Shown: positions 48,301 through 58,549 of the stretch, one piece after another | Layout of the letters: each line of letters starts with the position of its first letter | Numbering within the stretch: the stretch's first letter is position 1 | Source: Closterium sp. Naga37s-1 | Lineage: Eukaryota > Streptophyta > Zygnematophyceae > Desmidiales > Closteriaceae | Length of the DNA stretch: 64,000 nt | Assembly (NCBI GenBank): GCA_947471745.1 | Contig: CANJKZ010000142.1 | Span: 4,022,501 to 4,086,500, forward strand | Reading direction: 5' to 3' | Made by a program: the position numbers and the translations under genes | The notes under the pieces: generated by a model | Databases searched by the model: none | What the model saw: the letters and a program-made list of their open reading frames with translations, nothing else | What the model was told of the DNA's origin: nothing

Positions 48301-48577
48301 TACTCCTCGTAACCCTAAATCCGAAGTTGCAAGCTACGGAATAGTCCTCCAGTGCTTCGTACAAAAATTGCTTAGACGAGTAAAGTTGACCTTCACACAA
48401 CGGTGCTCGATCATCTATGACGATTTGTGGCGAGGGAGCCTCGTCGGTGACCATTTCCCGGAGCAACGCACGGTACATATCGCTTTGCTTCGGCTCTCCA
48501 GTTCCAACGAAGCAAAACTCTGTGTCGTCATCGCCTGAGTCGGACTCTGTGTTAGAAGTATATGACGTCGAACTCAT
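45354..48577 (-). CDS. mudrA: MuDR-type (MULE) transposase
   Basis: Two exons, 48577-47988 and 47862-45354, give 1032 residues. The MULE transposase core has candidate catalytic residues D266 (VIGLDGTFL), D331 (ISDRDKGL) and E814 (SQMVESINNAI), and the C2H-like FCSWHLEQNV. A SWIM zinc finger follows at about 908-928 (CECKNWQEYRFPCSHAF), then a CCHC knuckle near the C terminus (CGDCGSTQHTRKKC). Between the second Asp and the Glu lies an unusually long Gln/Arg-rich low-complexity insert (about residues 390-775). It stays open for more than 1 kb, so I treat it as coding, though an unspliced intron is possible. It should bind the TIRs of the surrounding element and catalyse its excision and insertion. 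Confidence 0.94.
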
Positions 48578-49198
48578 TGCGGCAAATAGGAACGTTCTAA
48601 CCGTAGGCCCTCCTAGATGAACCTACTATAAGGACCTAACTGGTCTAATCAAAGGCTAAGGTAGATGTCAACCCTAAAACGACGAGAAGAAATGGTGTGA
48701 GCGATCTCTAGCATATGGGTCAAATGGTAAAGCGCGGGAAGATGGAAAGGGCGTACCAAACCAGATTGAGCGCCTTAATACGAACCTAATTGGCCAGAGT
48801 TTAACTCTTTTGCGAGTGTTTTTAGTATATGATTGGCGGGATCATATAGGAAATTGTGTATAAATGAACGCGTTCAAATATGATCGCCAAACCTTAATGA
48901 TTGCGCTTGATTGGACGCGCAATGGCCACAACAGCACCGCGCATAAATCTTGACCAATCATGCGCGGTCGTAATTGCTGTGACGGATCGTTTCGGGTCAA
49001 TAGAAGTATATGATCGTGGTGCAATATGCTCGATCGCTAATTGGTTTGGTATTTGGTCGCGCATTAGCTCGAAATTGGTCGCGCTAACACTATTGTTCAG
49101 AATATTTGTCGGTTTCTTGTACAGTGGGCGGGCCACGTTCGAGCCCGCCACCCTGGAAAAAAATTTCGGGTGGTCAATGGTTATGTACACTTAAGCGT
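48578..49198. other. MULE right subterminal region
   Basis: This holds the transposase promoter side. 48925-49120 matches the inverse of 37280-37480 imperfectly (shared atcatatact, gacccgaaacga, ggtcaa and tatgcgcg words), so the inverted repeat once extended further inward. Confidence 0.6.
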
Positions 49199-49393
49199 GA
49201 TAACCCTCGCACGAATGGGGAATTTCGGGGCTACAAAGCCCCGTAGGGTAATGCGCCGAAGAAAAAAAAGCCAGCAAGAATCCCCTGGCGTGGCCACTCG
49301 AGGCATTATCACCAAATTGGGTGGCCACTCGAGTCATTCGTGGCCACGCGAGGGATGGTGAATCACCTTCTTGGCCACTGGAGTCATTCTCTC
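49199..49393. repeat. MULE right terminal inverted repeat
   Basis: Inverted copy of 37000-37194 and the same length. It includes the inner palindromic part CGGGGCTACAAAGCCCCG. It ends about 190 bp before the putative start of the pfkB gene. Confidence 0.95.
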
Positions 49394-49402
49394 CCATTTT
49401 CC
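49394..49402. other. 9-bp target-site duplication, right copy (CCATTTTCC)
   Basis: Identical to 36991-36999 and directly adjoins the right inverted repeat. Confidence 0.93.
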
Positions 49403-49590
49403 TCTGTTCTGTACCGTATGACAGCACAAAGCGGCCCCTCAGTCCTTCCTTTCATTGCTCCCTCTCTGAGCGAGAGCAGCAGTCGCGAGTTTTTACTCTC
49501 GGTCACTCCTTGGCTGCGCTTCGCCTGTTCTCCGTCACAGTCTCGCGCTTGAGTCGAGTCATTGCGGTTTCCCGCTTAGATTAAGGCATT

Positions 49591-51422
49591 ATGTCGATAT
49601 CCATCGCACCAATTTGCCGCCTTCCACCGCTCGCCGCTCGTCAGAGCGATGCGTGCACACAGCACAGACGGCACTTGCGTTCCGCTCGTGTAGCAACCTC
49701 TCGTCACGTTTCCTGCTCTGCGTCGCTTTTTCGTTTCGGAAATTCCGCCGGCGGTGCTGCCTCGCTGAACGGACTCCGTCAACGGGACGGCCATCCAGCC
49801 GTCCAACGGGATGACGTCATTGGTCAAGCATCGAGTAGCGGCAACGTTCTCACACTAGAAGAGGCCAAAGCGAGCGACGTTAAAACCAGCGCCATTGATA
49901 CTAGTACGCACCCCGCGAAACCCACGGCAGGCGTGGCGACGGTTCGAGAGGCAGCAGCACAGGAGTTGCAGGGGGCCAAGGAGGGTGTGGACGAAGGAGA
50001 GAGTGTTCGAACTTTTTCGCGAAAGGGGGAGGGCGAAGAAGAAACGGTCAGGGAGGCGGGAGGAGCGAGGATGCAGGAAGGGGAGACGAAATTTGGTGGA
50101 TGTGGTAACCCTAGGTAACCTGTGCGTGGATGTGCTTGTGGCTGTGGACCAATTACCGCCGTCCGATCGGCGCGGCAAGTGGGAATTTCTGCAACGAGTC
50201 AAAGCGAACCCGCCTGATGAGGTAAGTTGGTCCTGGAAGTGGCGCAAATTCCACAGTCGCGGGGGGCGGGAGGGGGGGGGAAGAGGGGTGTGGGAGAGGG
50301 GTGGGGGGAAGAGGGAAGGGAAGAGGGGAGGGCGAGGGGAGGGGGGGGGGGGGGGGGCGATTGCGCGGGAGTTGGAGTGATTTGACGCGTGATAGTGTGA
50401 ATGCTGAGAATCGTTGCCGCCAGTTGGTGGCTTGCAGGTGCCTTGCAGTTGTGTGCTGTGTCGACGTGCGTTAGGGCTCCATGACGCCAAGGGATGCGAG
50501 CTCTAATGCCACCTGCCACCTGCCACCTGCCACCTGCCACTTGCCATCTCTCCACTTCCCCTGACCCCCCCTCCCTTCCCCCCCTGACCCCTCCCCTCCC
50601 CCTCTTGCCCGCATTCCACGCGCATGCAGTCTTGCTGGGAGGCGGGCGGCAATCTCAACTTCGGAATAGCAGCGGCGCGCCTGGGGCTGCGCTGCACGGC
50701 GTTCGGCCACGTGGCGGGCGACGCGTTTGGCGCGTTCCTCGCGCGCATCATGGCGGACGAGCGCGTCGCGCTGCTGCCCCTCGCGGACCACGTGGACGGG
50801 CCGCTGGGGGATGGGCCGTGGGAGGGCGCGGAGGGGGAGAAAGAGAGGGAGGGGGAAGGGGATGTGGTGGAGAGGAGTGAGGGGCGGTATGACGGGGAAA
50901 CGCTGGCGTGCTGGGTGTTTTTGGATAAGAATGGGCGCCATGCCTTCGCCAGGTGATGCTCGTGTCCTCGTGTGCTCGTGTCCTCGTGTCCTCGTGTCCT
51001 CGTGTCCTCGTGTCCTCGTGTGCTCGTGTCCTCGTGTGCTCGTGTCCTCGTGTGCTCGTGTCCTCGTGTGCTCGTGTCCTCGTGTGCTCGTGTCCTCGTG
51101 TGCTCGTGTGCTCGTGTCCTCGTGTGATGTGCTCTTGCGCTTTCCTGTACTCCTAGTGCATTCCCCTAAGCCTCTGAGCCCCTCCTCTTCTCCCTCTTTC
51201 CCAGCTTCTCAGGCTCGTCCCCTCCTTCACCTACCTTATCTCACACACGTCTCCCACCTGAACCGATCCCAATACATGCCCATGAGAGCAACCGGCAGAG
51301 ACATCCCATGGGCCAAGGGCCAGTCAAGCAACAAGCACCACAACCAGCCATCATGCCGTTTCCCCCTGTTTTCTTTTTGCCCATGACAGCAACCCGTACT
51401 CATACCCATCCCCATACCCATC

Positions 51423-51463
<41 letters not shown>

Positions 51464-53239
51464 CCCCTTCTCGTCCGTCCACCTTCCTATATCCCTCTTT
51501 ATCCCTGCAGTCGCTTTGACTTCAACAAGAACCCAGCGTTCAGTCGTGTACAGGCCATCCCCCCCGCTTTCCAGCACCTCATCTCCCGCTCCCGCGCGCT
51601 CTTTATAAATGGCTTCGCATTTGACGAGTTCCCGCCCTCCGCCATCCAGTCCGCCGCCCAGTACGCGCAACGGGCAGGCGTGCTTGTCTTTTTCGACCCG
51701 GGCCCTCGCACTGGCTCGCTCTTCCGGTCAGCCGGGCAGTCGAAGGAGGTTTTCGATTGGCTGTTAATGAACTGCGATGTTCTTCTCCTCACGTCTGAAG
51801 AGGTGTGCATTCTGTTTTGATTCTTTTGGCTCCGAAAAAGAAAAAAGAAAAAAGAAAAAAAAATCTGTTACTGGTGCTGCCTCCCCTTCTTTCTGAAGTA
51901 GCCGTTGTCTTGGATCCCCATTCCATTCTCCCCATTCCAACTCTCCTTTTCCAACCTTCCCTCTCAATTCCTCCTCTCTAACCCCCTCCCCCATCACTCG
52001 TTCTTCCCCCACGGGCGTGACTCAGGCGGAGGTGGTGACACAGGAGCAGGACCCCAACGCGTCAGCCATGCAGCTGCTAGAGCTCAAGGCCAGGGCCAGA
52101 GCTGCTGCCAGCACTGCCGCTGGGGGCTCTGGGCTGAATGCAGACCCAGAGGACCGAGAGGAGGAAGGTGCAGTGGACGGCCGGGCATGGAAGCATCACC
52201 ACCAACAACAGCACCACCACCAGCAGCAGCAGCAGCAGCAGCAACAGCAGGGGGAGGGAGAGGAGGAAGGAGAGGAAGAGGAGGAGCGGCCGCAGTGGGT
52301 CGCGGTGAAGAAGGGGCCGAACGGGTGTGTGCTGGCCACTGCAGCACAAGGCGTGTTCAGCCTCCCTGGCTTCAAGGTAACTCCTCACCACTTGTTGCGT
52401 TCTTCCTAGCCTCCTTGGTTTCTTCTCTCCTAGCCTGTCTTTCTGCTCGTCTGTCCTCTGCCGCTCTTTGGGTTGTAAACGCCGTCTCTTCCTCTGCTCG
52501 CTATCTATTGGCAACACTCCACGTCCTACAGAAACGATCGTACATACAAACACACAAAGTCACTCGTGCTCATATGCCGCGCTGTTGTGTGACTACTGCT
52601 GCCCCCGCCGGCAGGTAGACGTAGCGGACACAGTGGGGTGTGGGGACAGCTTTGCAGCAGCGGTGGCCATGGGGCTTCTCAGCGACGAAGGGCCCTCCAC
52701 CACACTCGCACTCGCCAATGCCGTCGGTGCTGCCACCGCCATGGGCAGCGGGGCAGGCCGAAATGTTGCCCGGGCTGCCCGAGTGGCGGAGATTCTTCTC
52801 GGGTTGCAGGTGAGCCAGGAGGAGTAGCTGGGGCAATGGAATCTTTGTACGGTATGTGCTGCTTTAAATCTGTTGCACTTTGATTCTCTGCACTTTGGAA
52901 AATGTGACACTCGAGATAAAATTGTAATGAAGCATTTTGTCAACCCGCTTCTGTTCCCTTTGTCTCTGCCTAATCGCTGTATCGGTTGCATGGCAGGCCA
53001 AGGAGGAGGGATGGCACGGGGCGGAGGAGGACTGGGATGCTGACGTGTGGCTGGAGGACAAGGGCAAGAGGTTCCGAGTGGGACACGTGGCAGTGCATGG
53101 TGCGTCCACGTGTCCATCTGGCACTCCCCTGCTGCAGGCGGTGCGCGATGCCGAGAGCCTCCTGCACCGCTCACTGCTGCATGCACAGGTGGAGGGCAGA
53201 AGCATGGATGGCGAGGGAGAGGAGAGCGGGCAGGACTGA
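49591..53239 (+). CDS. pfkB-family carbohydrate kinase, probably plastid-targeted (NARA5-like)
   Basis: The kinase domain is clear: VDVVTLGNLCVDVLV at its start (exon ending 50221), then exons 50630-50952, 51511-51802, 52026-52376, 52615-52809 and 52997-53239 in consistent phase. Motifs are WEAGGNLNFGIAAARLGL (sugar-binding GGN), FFDPGPRTG, LLLTSEE and the ATP/catalytic signature DTVGCGDSFAAA with its Asp. Exon 52026-52376 adds a His/Gln then Glu-rich insert. The upstream frame from 49591 is Ser/Arg-rich like a transit peptide, but it is in a different frame from the kinase and stops at about 50116, so an intron or frameshift between about 49850 and 50090 is unresolved. Overall layout recalls plant NARA5, a plastid pfkB protein needed for high photosynthetic gene expression; substrate unknown. 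Confidence 0.85.
50953..51128. repeat. 8-bp minisatellite (CTCGTGTC/CTCGTGTG)
   Basis: About 22 tandem octamers that begin directly at the splice donor of the pfkB exon 50630-50952. Confidence 0.94.
51397..51470. repeat. (CCCATA/CCCATC)n hexamer run
   Basis: Short hexanucleotide array just upstream of the acceptor of pfkB exon 51511-51802. Confidence 0.9.
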
Positions 53240-56113
53240 GCGCCAGCTTGTAGGTTAATCGGACTAGATGTATGTTGTTCCTTGCTGGTTTTGACAGATG
53301 ATGGATATGGCATGTGCCTATCAGTGTATGCATGCCAGCATGGTTCGTGTTTCTCTTTAGGTGTGGTTCTAGCAACAAAATGCAGGTCAACTTTGTTGGG
53401 CTGAGAAAAGCCGTTAGGATCTTTGCAGGGTTGAATTCTGGGTAGGACTTAGCGGAAGCGTTTTAATGAAGTAGTTGAACCACCTTGCGCTGGTATGTGA
53501 GGGCAAAGTGAATTGATTAAAGCAAAGAGATACAGGATTATATAAGAGTACAAGGAATACGAAGAGATACGGTTGCAAAGAGATTTACTGTTGCTGTTGC
53601 GGTTCGATACAGTGACGACTTGGGCAACTGCTCTGTAACGAGTCAGTTGTGTGTCCTTGCTGTCGCGCTGTACTTGTCAGGTCAAAGGTCGCTGACCTTT
53701 GACTTTCGCGTAACCTCTAGCAACTGCTCAACCTCCGAGGGTTGACTCGCCGGTGCTTCGATATACTTCGCTTCGCTTCTGACTTGGTGTTTCGACACGA
53801 CAGAGGCGCTTAGAATTAATTGTTTCCAACAAACTTCTCAGTTATGAAACTGTATATCTAGTATATCAACTCTCCTAACTAAGTTTCTTTTTAGTTCACA
53901 GTATGAACTACCGTAAGGTCGCTAACACATGTACAGCATTCGGTATTCCTAACTTTCGGTCTGAAATATGGTAGAAGAAAGGCATATCTCCACTGACCAT
54001 GAACAGTTGGGAGGAAATAATACGTAATCATTCCCTGTTTGTCACACTTGAAACGGTCGCACGTTTGAAACTTTCCACATGTTTCTAGAACCAATAATCA
54101 GCTTGATCGGGAACATGATGAAACTGCCCACGGAAAAATATCATGCCATTTTAGAGATAGTTTCCATGAAAGTGGGAAAATATCAAATGCATGCACGAGA
54201 CGCCCCTTCTGCGAAACTCGTGCCCGCAAGTCATGGCCGGATGATGTTCCGATTTAGGGAACGACGGAGCACCTCCACTATTGGAAATTCCAGGTCACCC
54301 AAATTGAAGCGCGCTTTTTGGTTTCGTCGTTGGATAAAGTGCAAGATTTCGATCGCGTCGATAGCCGCATAATTGAAAAGGGTATGCTGAGATGCTGCTG
54401 ATCGGCCACGTCGATCGACTTTCCCGAAGCCCCAGATGCACGCCTGCCACGCCACAACAGCTTTGCACACTTGAAAGCACTGCTTGATATTTTCATTTGC
54501 TAGAAGCACGCCTCAAACAGAAGAGCTGATCACTGTAGAACTTTGTGAGGGCCAATACTTGCACCACTCTGAGGTTTTCATTTATTTCGTTCTGCAAAAA
54601 CAGAAACAACTAATTGGCTATCTGACCGTTATCTGCCCACGCAAACCGTACTACCATCAGCTCCCGCTAGTTGCTCTACGCTGGGCTTCACCCACCCTTG
54701 CCTTTCCACCGCCACCTGGCATGCACTTTTTGCACCTTGAAAATATCTTCTGTTGGGGAGGTCCTTTCCAGCATCTCAGCCGTCCGATCTGACCCAACAT
54801 CTCCCCTTTCCCCTTTCCCTAACTGCTCAGTCCAGCGCAGCTCGTCCCAATCGGCGCCACGTCCGCGAGACTCGCATGCAGGGCAAGCAACCACCTCCCA
54901 TGGACCCCAGAACCCGCGTGTGGTGCAAATGGCGGTGCGGCGAGGGCGAACCGGAGGGCGGGGAATTTCCTAAGCCCCACAGCAAGCACGCTTGGTCAAT
55001 CGCGGAAACCCTGTGCGAGCCGAGGGAGAGGAATCACATTTTTTTGGTTGGTCGCGCACAAATGGGGGTGGAGCAGCAACGAATAGGCCGAGAAGCGCAA
55101 GCAAGCACCAGAAGATCAGGAAGGCAGCCATCATTCCTCTTCCTCATTTCCGTCCCGCTGCTCCACGGTCCACCCCCACCGCTGCCCTGCCCACACCAAT
55201 ATCACCATCCTCTGCGCACCAGCGCGACAGTGAACAAGCGAGCAATTCAAAGCGAAAAATTGCCGCGTTATTAGCCACATTAACCGCGGTGGCACTTATT
55301 GTGAGGCCGTGTGGGTTATCAGCCTGTTGCAAAAAGATCACCTCGTCTCTGAACCTTTTCCGGAGCAAGGAATCACATAAAGAAGCCCTCTAATTTCCCT
55401 ATTAGTGGCGAAACCCTTCAGTTCTTTGCCTTTACGTCGCATTCGCACACGTCACTTCGATCCCGCCGGGCCACCGCGACTCTCCGCGCTTTCGACGGCG
55501 TCAGAAGCGTTCCCGGAACGTGCCAACTCAACTGTCACCTCTGTCTCCCCTGCAATCTGTGCAAAAGCTGTTCAGGAATCACGATTCTTGCTGACCCGTG
55601 GCGGAAATTGATCCTGCCGTGGCTTCTACTGAGGATCGCCAGTTATCGCGAAAATCCGCAACAACCGATTTCCAACTATCCGTCCAGTAACCACTTTGTG
55701 GTGCCGGAAATCGACGGATCGGGGCGACGCCAGCATCCTTGCGTGCGCTCTCGCCACGCAACGCATCGCCGATTAATCACGGTTCGCGGCAGCGTTTTCT
55801 TGCGGCGCGTCTTAAAAGAGGGCAGTGCAAGAAGAGTCCGTGGTTAGTCGTCGAGCTGGCGATCTCAAAGAAGCGAGCAATCATCAAAGCAAGGCGTAGG
55901 TTCTGGACCCGCGGCCACTGCCGCAACTACTTTTAGCGGCCCCGGCAGCCGTGACAGCCATAGCGCATAGTCCATTCTTGTTCTTGTTCTTTTTTCTCTC
56001 TCTCTCTTATCGCCGCCAACTTGCCAAGCTGCTGCGGTCACCGCATCCCCAGTAACGGTTTCTAGTAGCACCGCTTCGTTTCCGCCGCATCAGCAGCAAC
56101 AGCAGGAGCAGCC
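53240..56113. other. intergenic region between pfkB and PRMT4 genes
   Basis: No supported gene; open frames of up to 173 codons lack recognisable features. 53681-53703 is a 10-bp inverted repeat with a 3-base loop (GTCAAAGGTC gct GACCTTTGAC). The AT-rich stretch 53440-53600 resembles LTR-type sequence, but no partner copy exists here. The last kilobase should hold the PRMT4 promoter and 5' UTR. Confidence 0.5.
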
Positions 56114-58515
56114 ATGGCCTGGACCTTCCGCCACGTCATGCTCTCGCGCATGGACCCTGCCACATCCTCGTGGGACGCGCATCGCGATGTCGAGGCCGTC
56201 TTTATCGCGGACGGCCGATCCGTGCTGCAGTTCCGCCCGCGGCCCCCCGCGCCCGCCGCCATGATGATCACCGACGACTCGGGCCTCTCCGAGGAAGCCG
56301 CTTGCGGCGGCGGCGGAGGCGGAGGCGCAGGAGGCAGCGGCGTGGACGGTAATGGCGGCGGCGGTGCGCGAGACTGGTTGATCATGGATCCGATCCTTCA
56401 AGTGGAGTCGGACTGCCAGGTGAGGTGCGGTAGGAAGGAGTGAGACGCCGCGTGTGAGCAGCAGTGGAGCGAAGGCGGACGGAGAAAGGAGGGTTCTCCG
56501 CAGGGAGACACTGGGGTGAAGAAAAAATGGAGGGAAGAGAGCGGAGAGGGAAGAGTCACGAGTGGGGGAAAGGCGATTGTGTTTTTTCGTACCATCACAC
56601 GTCCGACATGCGATGCGCCACACTCCTCCACGTGTCCCGTTGCATTGTCTCTCCTTGCTCCCCCTGGTGTCAGGTCCACCGTGTTGGCTCGCATGGCTTC
56701 ATCCTCGTGCTTCCCTCGCCATCGCCCGCCTCGCAAGTACGCTCCGCGCTCCCTCTCCCTCCTCTCCCCACTCCCTCCTCCTCCTCCTCCTCCTCCTCCT
56801 CCTCCTCCTCCTCCTCCTCCTCCTCCTCCTCCTCCTCCTCCTCCTCCTCCTCCTCCTCCTCCTCCTCCTCCTCCTCCTACTCCTCCTCCTCCTCCTCCTC
56901 CTCCTCCTCCTCCTCCTCCTCCTCCTCCTCCTCCTCCTCCTCCTCCTCCTCCTCCTCCTCCTCCTCCTCCTCCTCCTCCTCATTGTCCGCCTTATTTTGT
57001 TAGTACCACAATCCAGCACACATGTCTTCCTCAATCCAGCATCACCCTCTCCCTCGTCCTTCGTGTGCACTCCCCTTCTTCCTCCCTTCATGTTCCCCAA
57101 CCATCTTACCCTCCCTCCCCTCCGTTCACCCCTTCACTCCCCCCCCTTCCGAATCCCCTCACCACGCACGGCTCCAACGTAACTGTCGGCATCCCAGCCG
57201 CGCCAGTCCCCGTCCGCGCGCCCGCCGCCGTATCCCTCCGCCTCATCCCCCGCGCCCCCGTCGCCCGCGGTCGCGACGGCCTACTCCATCCGCTTCCTCC
57301 TCTCCTCGCAGGCGGACGCATTCTCCCGCGCGCTCTCCGCCTGGCAGTCCGCTTCCCGCTCCGCGCCCTCCTCCTCCGCCGCCGCTGCCGCTGCTACTAC
57401 TGCCACGGGCGGTGCTGTTGCCAATGCTACTGCTGCTGGTGCTGCTGGTGCTAACAGGGCAGCAGCAGCAGCAGGGGGAGCGGGAGCAGGGGCGGGCAGC
57501 GCGGATTGCGAAGGAGGCGGCGTTCCGAACGGGGTAGCCGCAGGGGAAGCGCGAGAGGAACCTGCCGGGACCGGCACTTCTGCTCCTTCCACTGCCGCAG
57601 CTGCTGGTAGCGGCGGCGGTGGTGGCGGCGAGGAGGGCGCGAGTGCGTTTGACCGCAAGATAGAGGCGTCGAGTGCTAAGATGTACTTCCATTACTACGG
57701 CCAGCTGCTGCACCAGCAGAACATGCTGCAGGACTACGTCCGCACAGGTGGGAGCCACTCTCCGCCGCTCCCCGCCTCTCCCCGCCTCTCTCCGCCGCTC
57801 TCCCCCTCTTCCCCCCTCTCTCCGCCTCTGCGCGCGTGCTTGCCGGCGCTGTTCGTGTGGACGCAGAGCCATGCGCACATCCGACCATCGCATGTGTGCG
57901 GGCGGACTGCCCGGGGGGCATGCTTCTGCTCCCCACACCTCCCCCTTCTCACCCCCTCTCCTCCATTTCCTCTCCCCACTCCGTCCCCTCTTCCCCTTCC
58001 CTTCCTCTCCCCACCCCTCCCCTCTCTCTCCCCGCCTCTCCCCGCCTCTCCCCCATTTCCTCTCCCCACTCCGTCCCCTCTTCCCCTTCCCTTCCTCTCC
58101 CCACCCCTCCCCTCTCTCTCCCCGCCTCTCCCCGCCTCTCCCCGCCTCTCTTCCGCTCCCCGCTCCCCCGCGCCCCCGTGCGCGCAGGCACGTACTACGC
58201 GGCGGTGATGGAGAACCGCGCGGACTTCGAGGGGAAGATCGTGGTCGACGTGGGCGCGGGCAGCGGCATTCTCAGCCTCTTCGCCGCTAGGGTGCGCCAA
58301 CCTCCCCCTGCTCCCCTCGCTCCGCCCCTGTCCGCTGCGCTCCTGCACGCTCGCTCACTCGCTGCCCGCTGCACCCATGCGCGTCTTCCCCCTGGATCCG
58401 TTCCGCTCCTCCGCGCTGCCCGTGCACTTCCCGCCGCCTGCCACGCGCCTTCTGATCCTTGAGGCGCGTCAGAGTACCGTTACGTGGTTTGAGAACACAT
58501 CCCTCACTCCCCCCC

Positions 58516-58549
<34 letters not shown>

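Larger units (their letters stand above)
37000..49393. mobile_element. complete 12.4-kb Mutator-like DNA transposon (MULE)
   Basis: It is bounded by 195-bp terminal inverted repeats that differ at only a handful of positions and by identical 9-bp target duplications. Inside are two minus-strand genes: a MuDR-type transposase (48577-45354) and a Ulp1-protease/AP2 fusion (41217-38083). A TRIM retrotransposon is nested between them. Diverged inverted similarity continues past the core TIRs to about 37480 and 48925. Transposase and termini both look intact, so the element may be autonomous. MULEs carrying Ulp1-like genes are known in plants (the Kaonashi, KI-MULE, group); the AP2 fusion is unusual. 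Confidence 0.95.

Noticed and set aside
53681..53703. GTCAAAGGTC/GACCTTTGAC inverted repeat as another linker
   Set aside because: Arms differ from the linker family and I see no flanking direct repeat; noted only as a small hairpin.
54753..55274. 173-codon plus-strand open frame between pfkB and PRMT4
   Set aside because: No domain or motif recognised, and neighbouring frames overlap it equally well.
56768..56980. Long poly-Ser, poly-Pro and poly-Leu open frames
   Set aside because: Frames of the (TCC)n microsatellite within PRMT4 intron 2.
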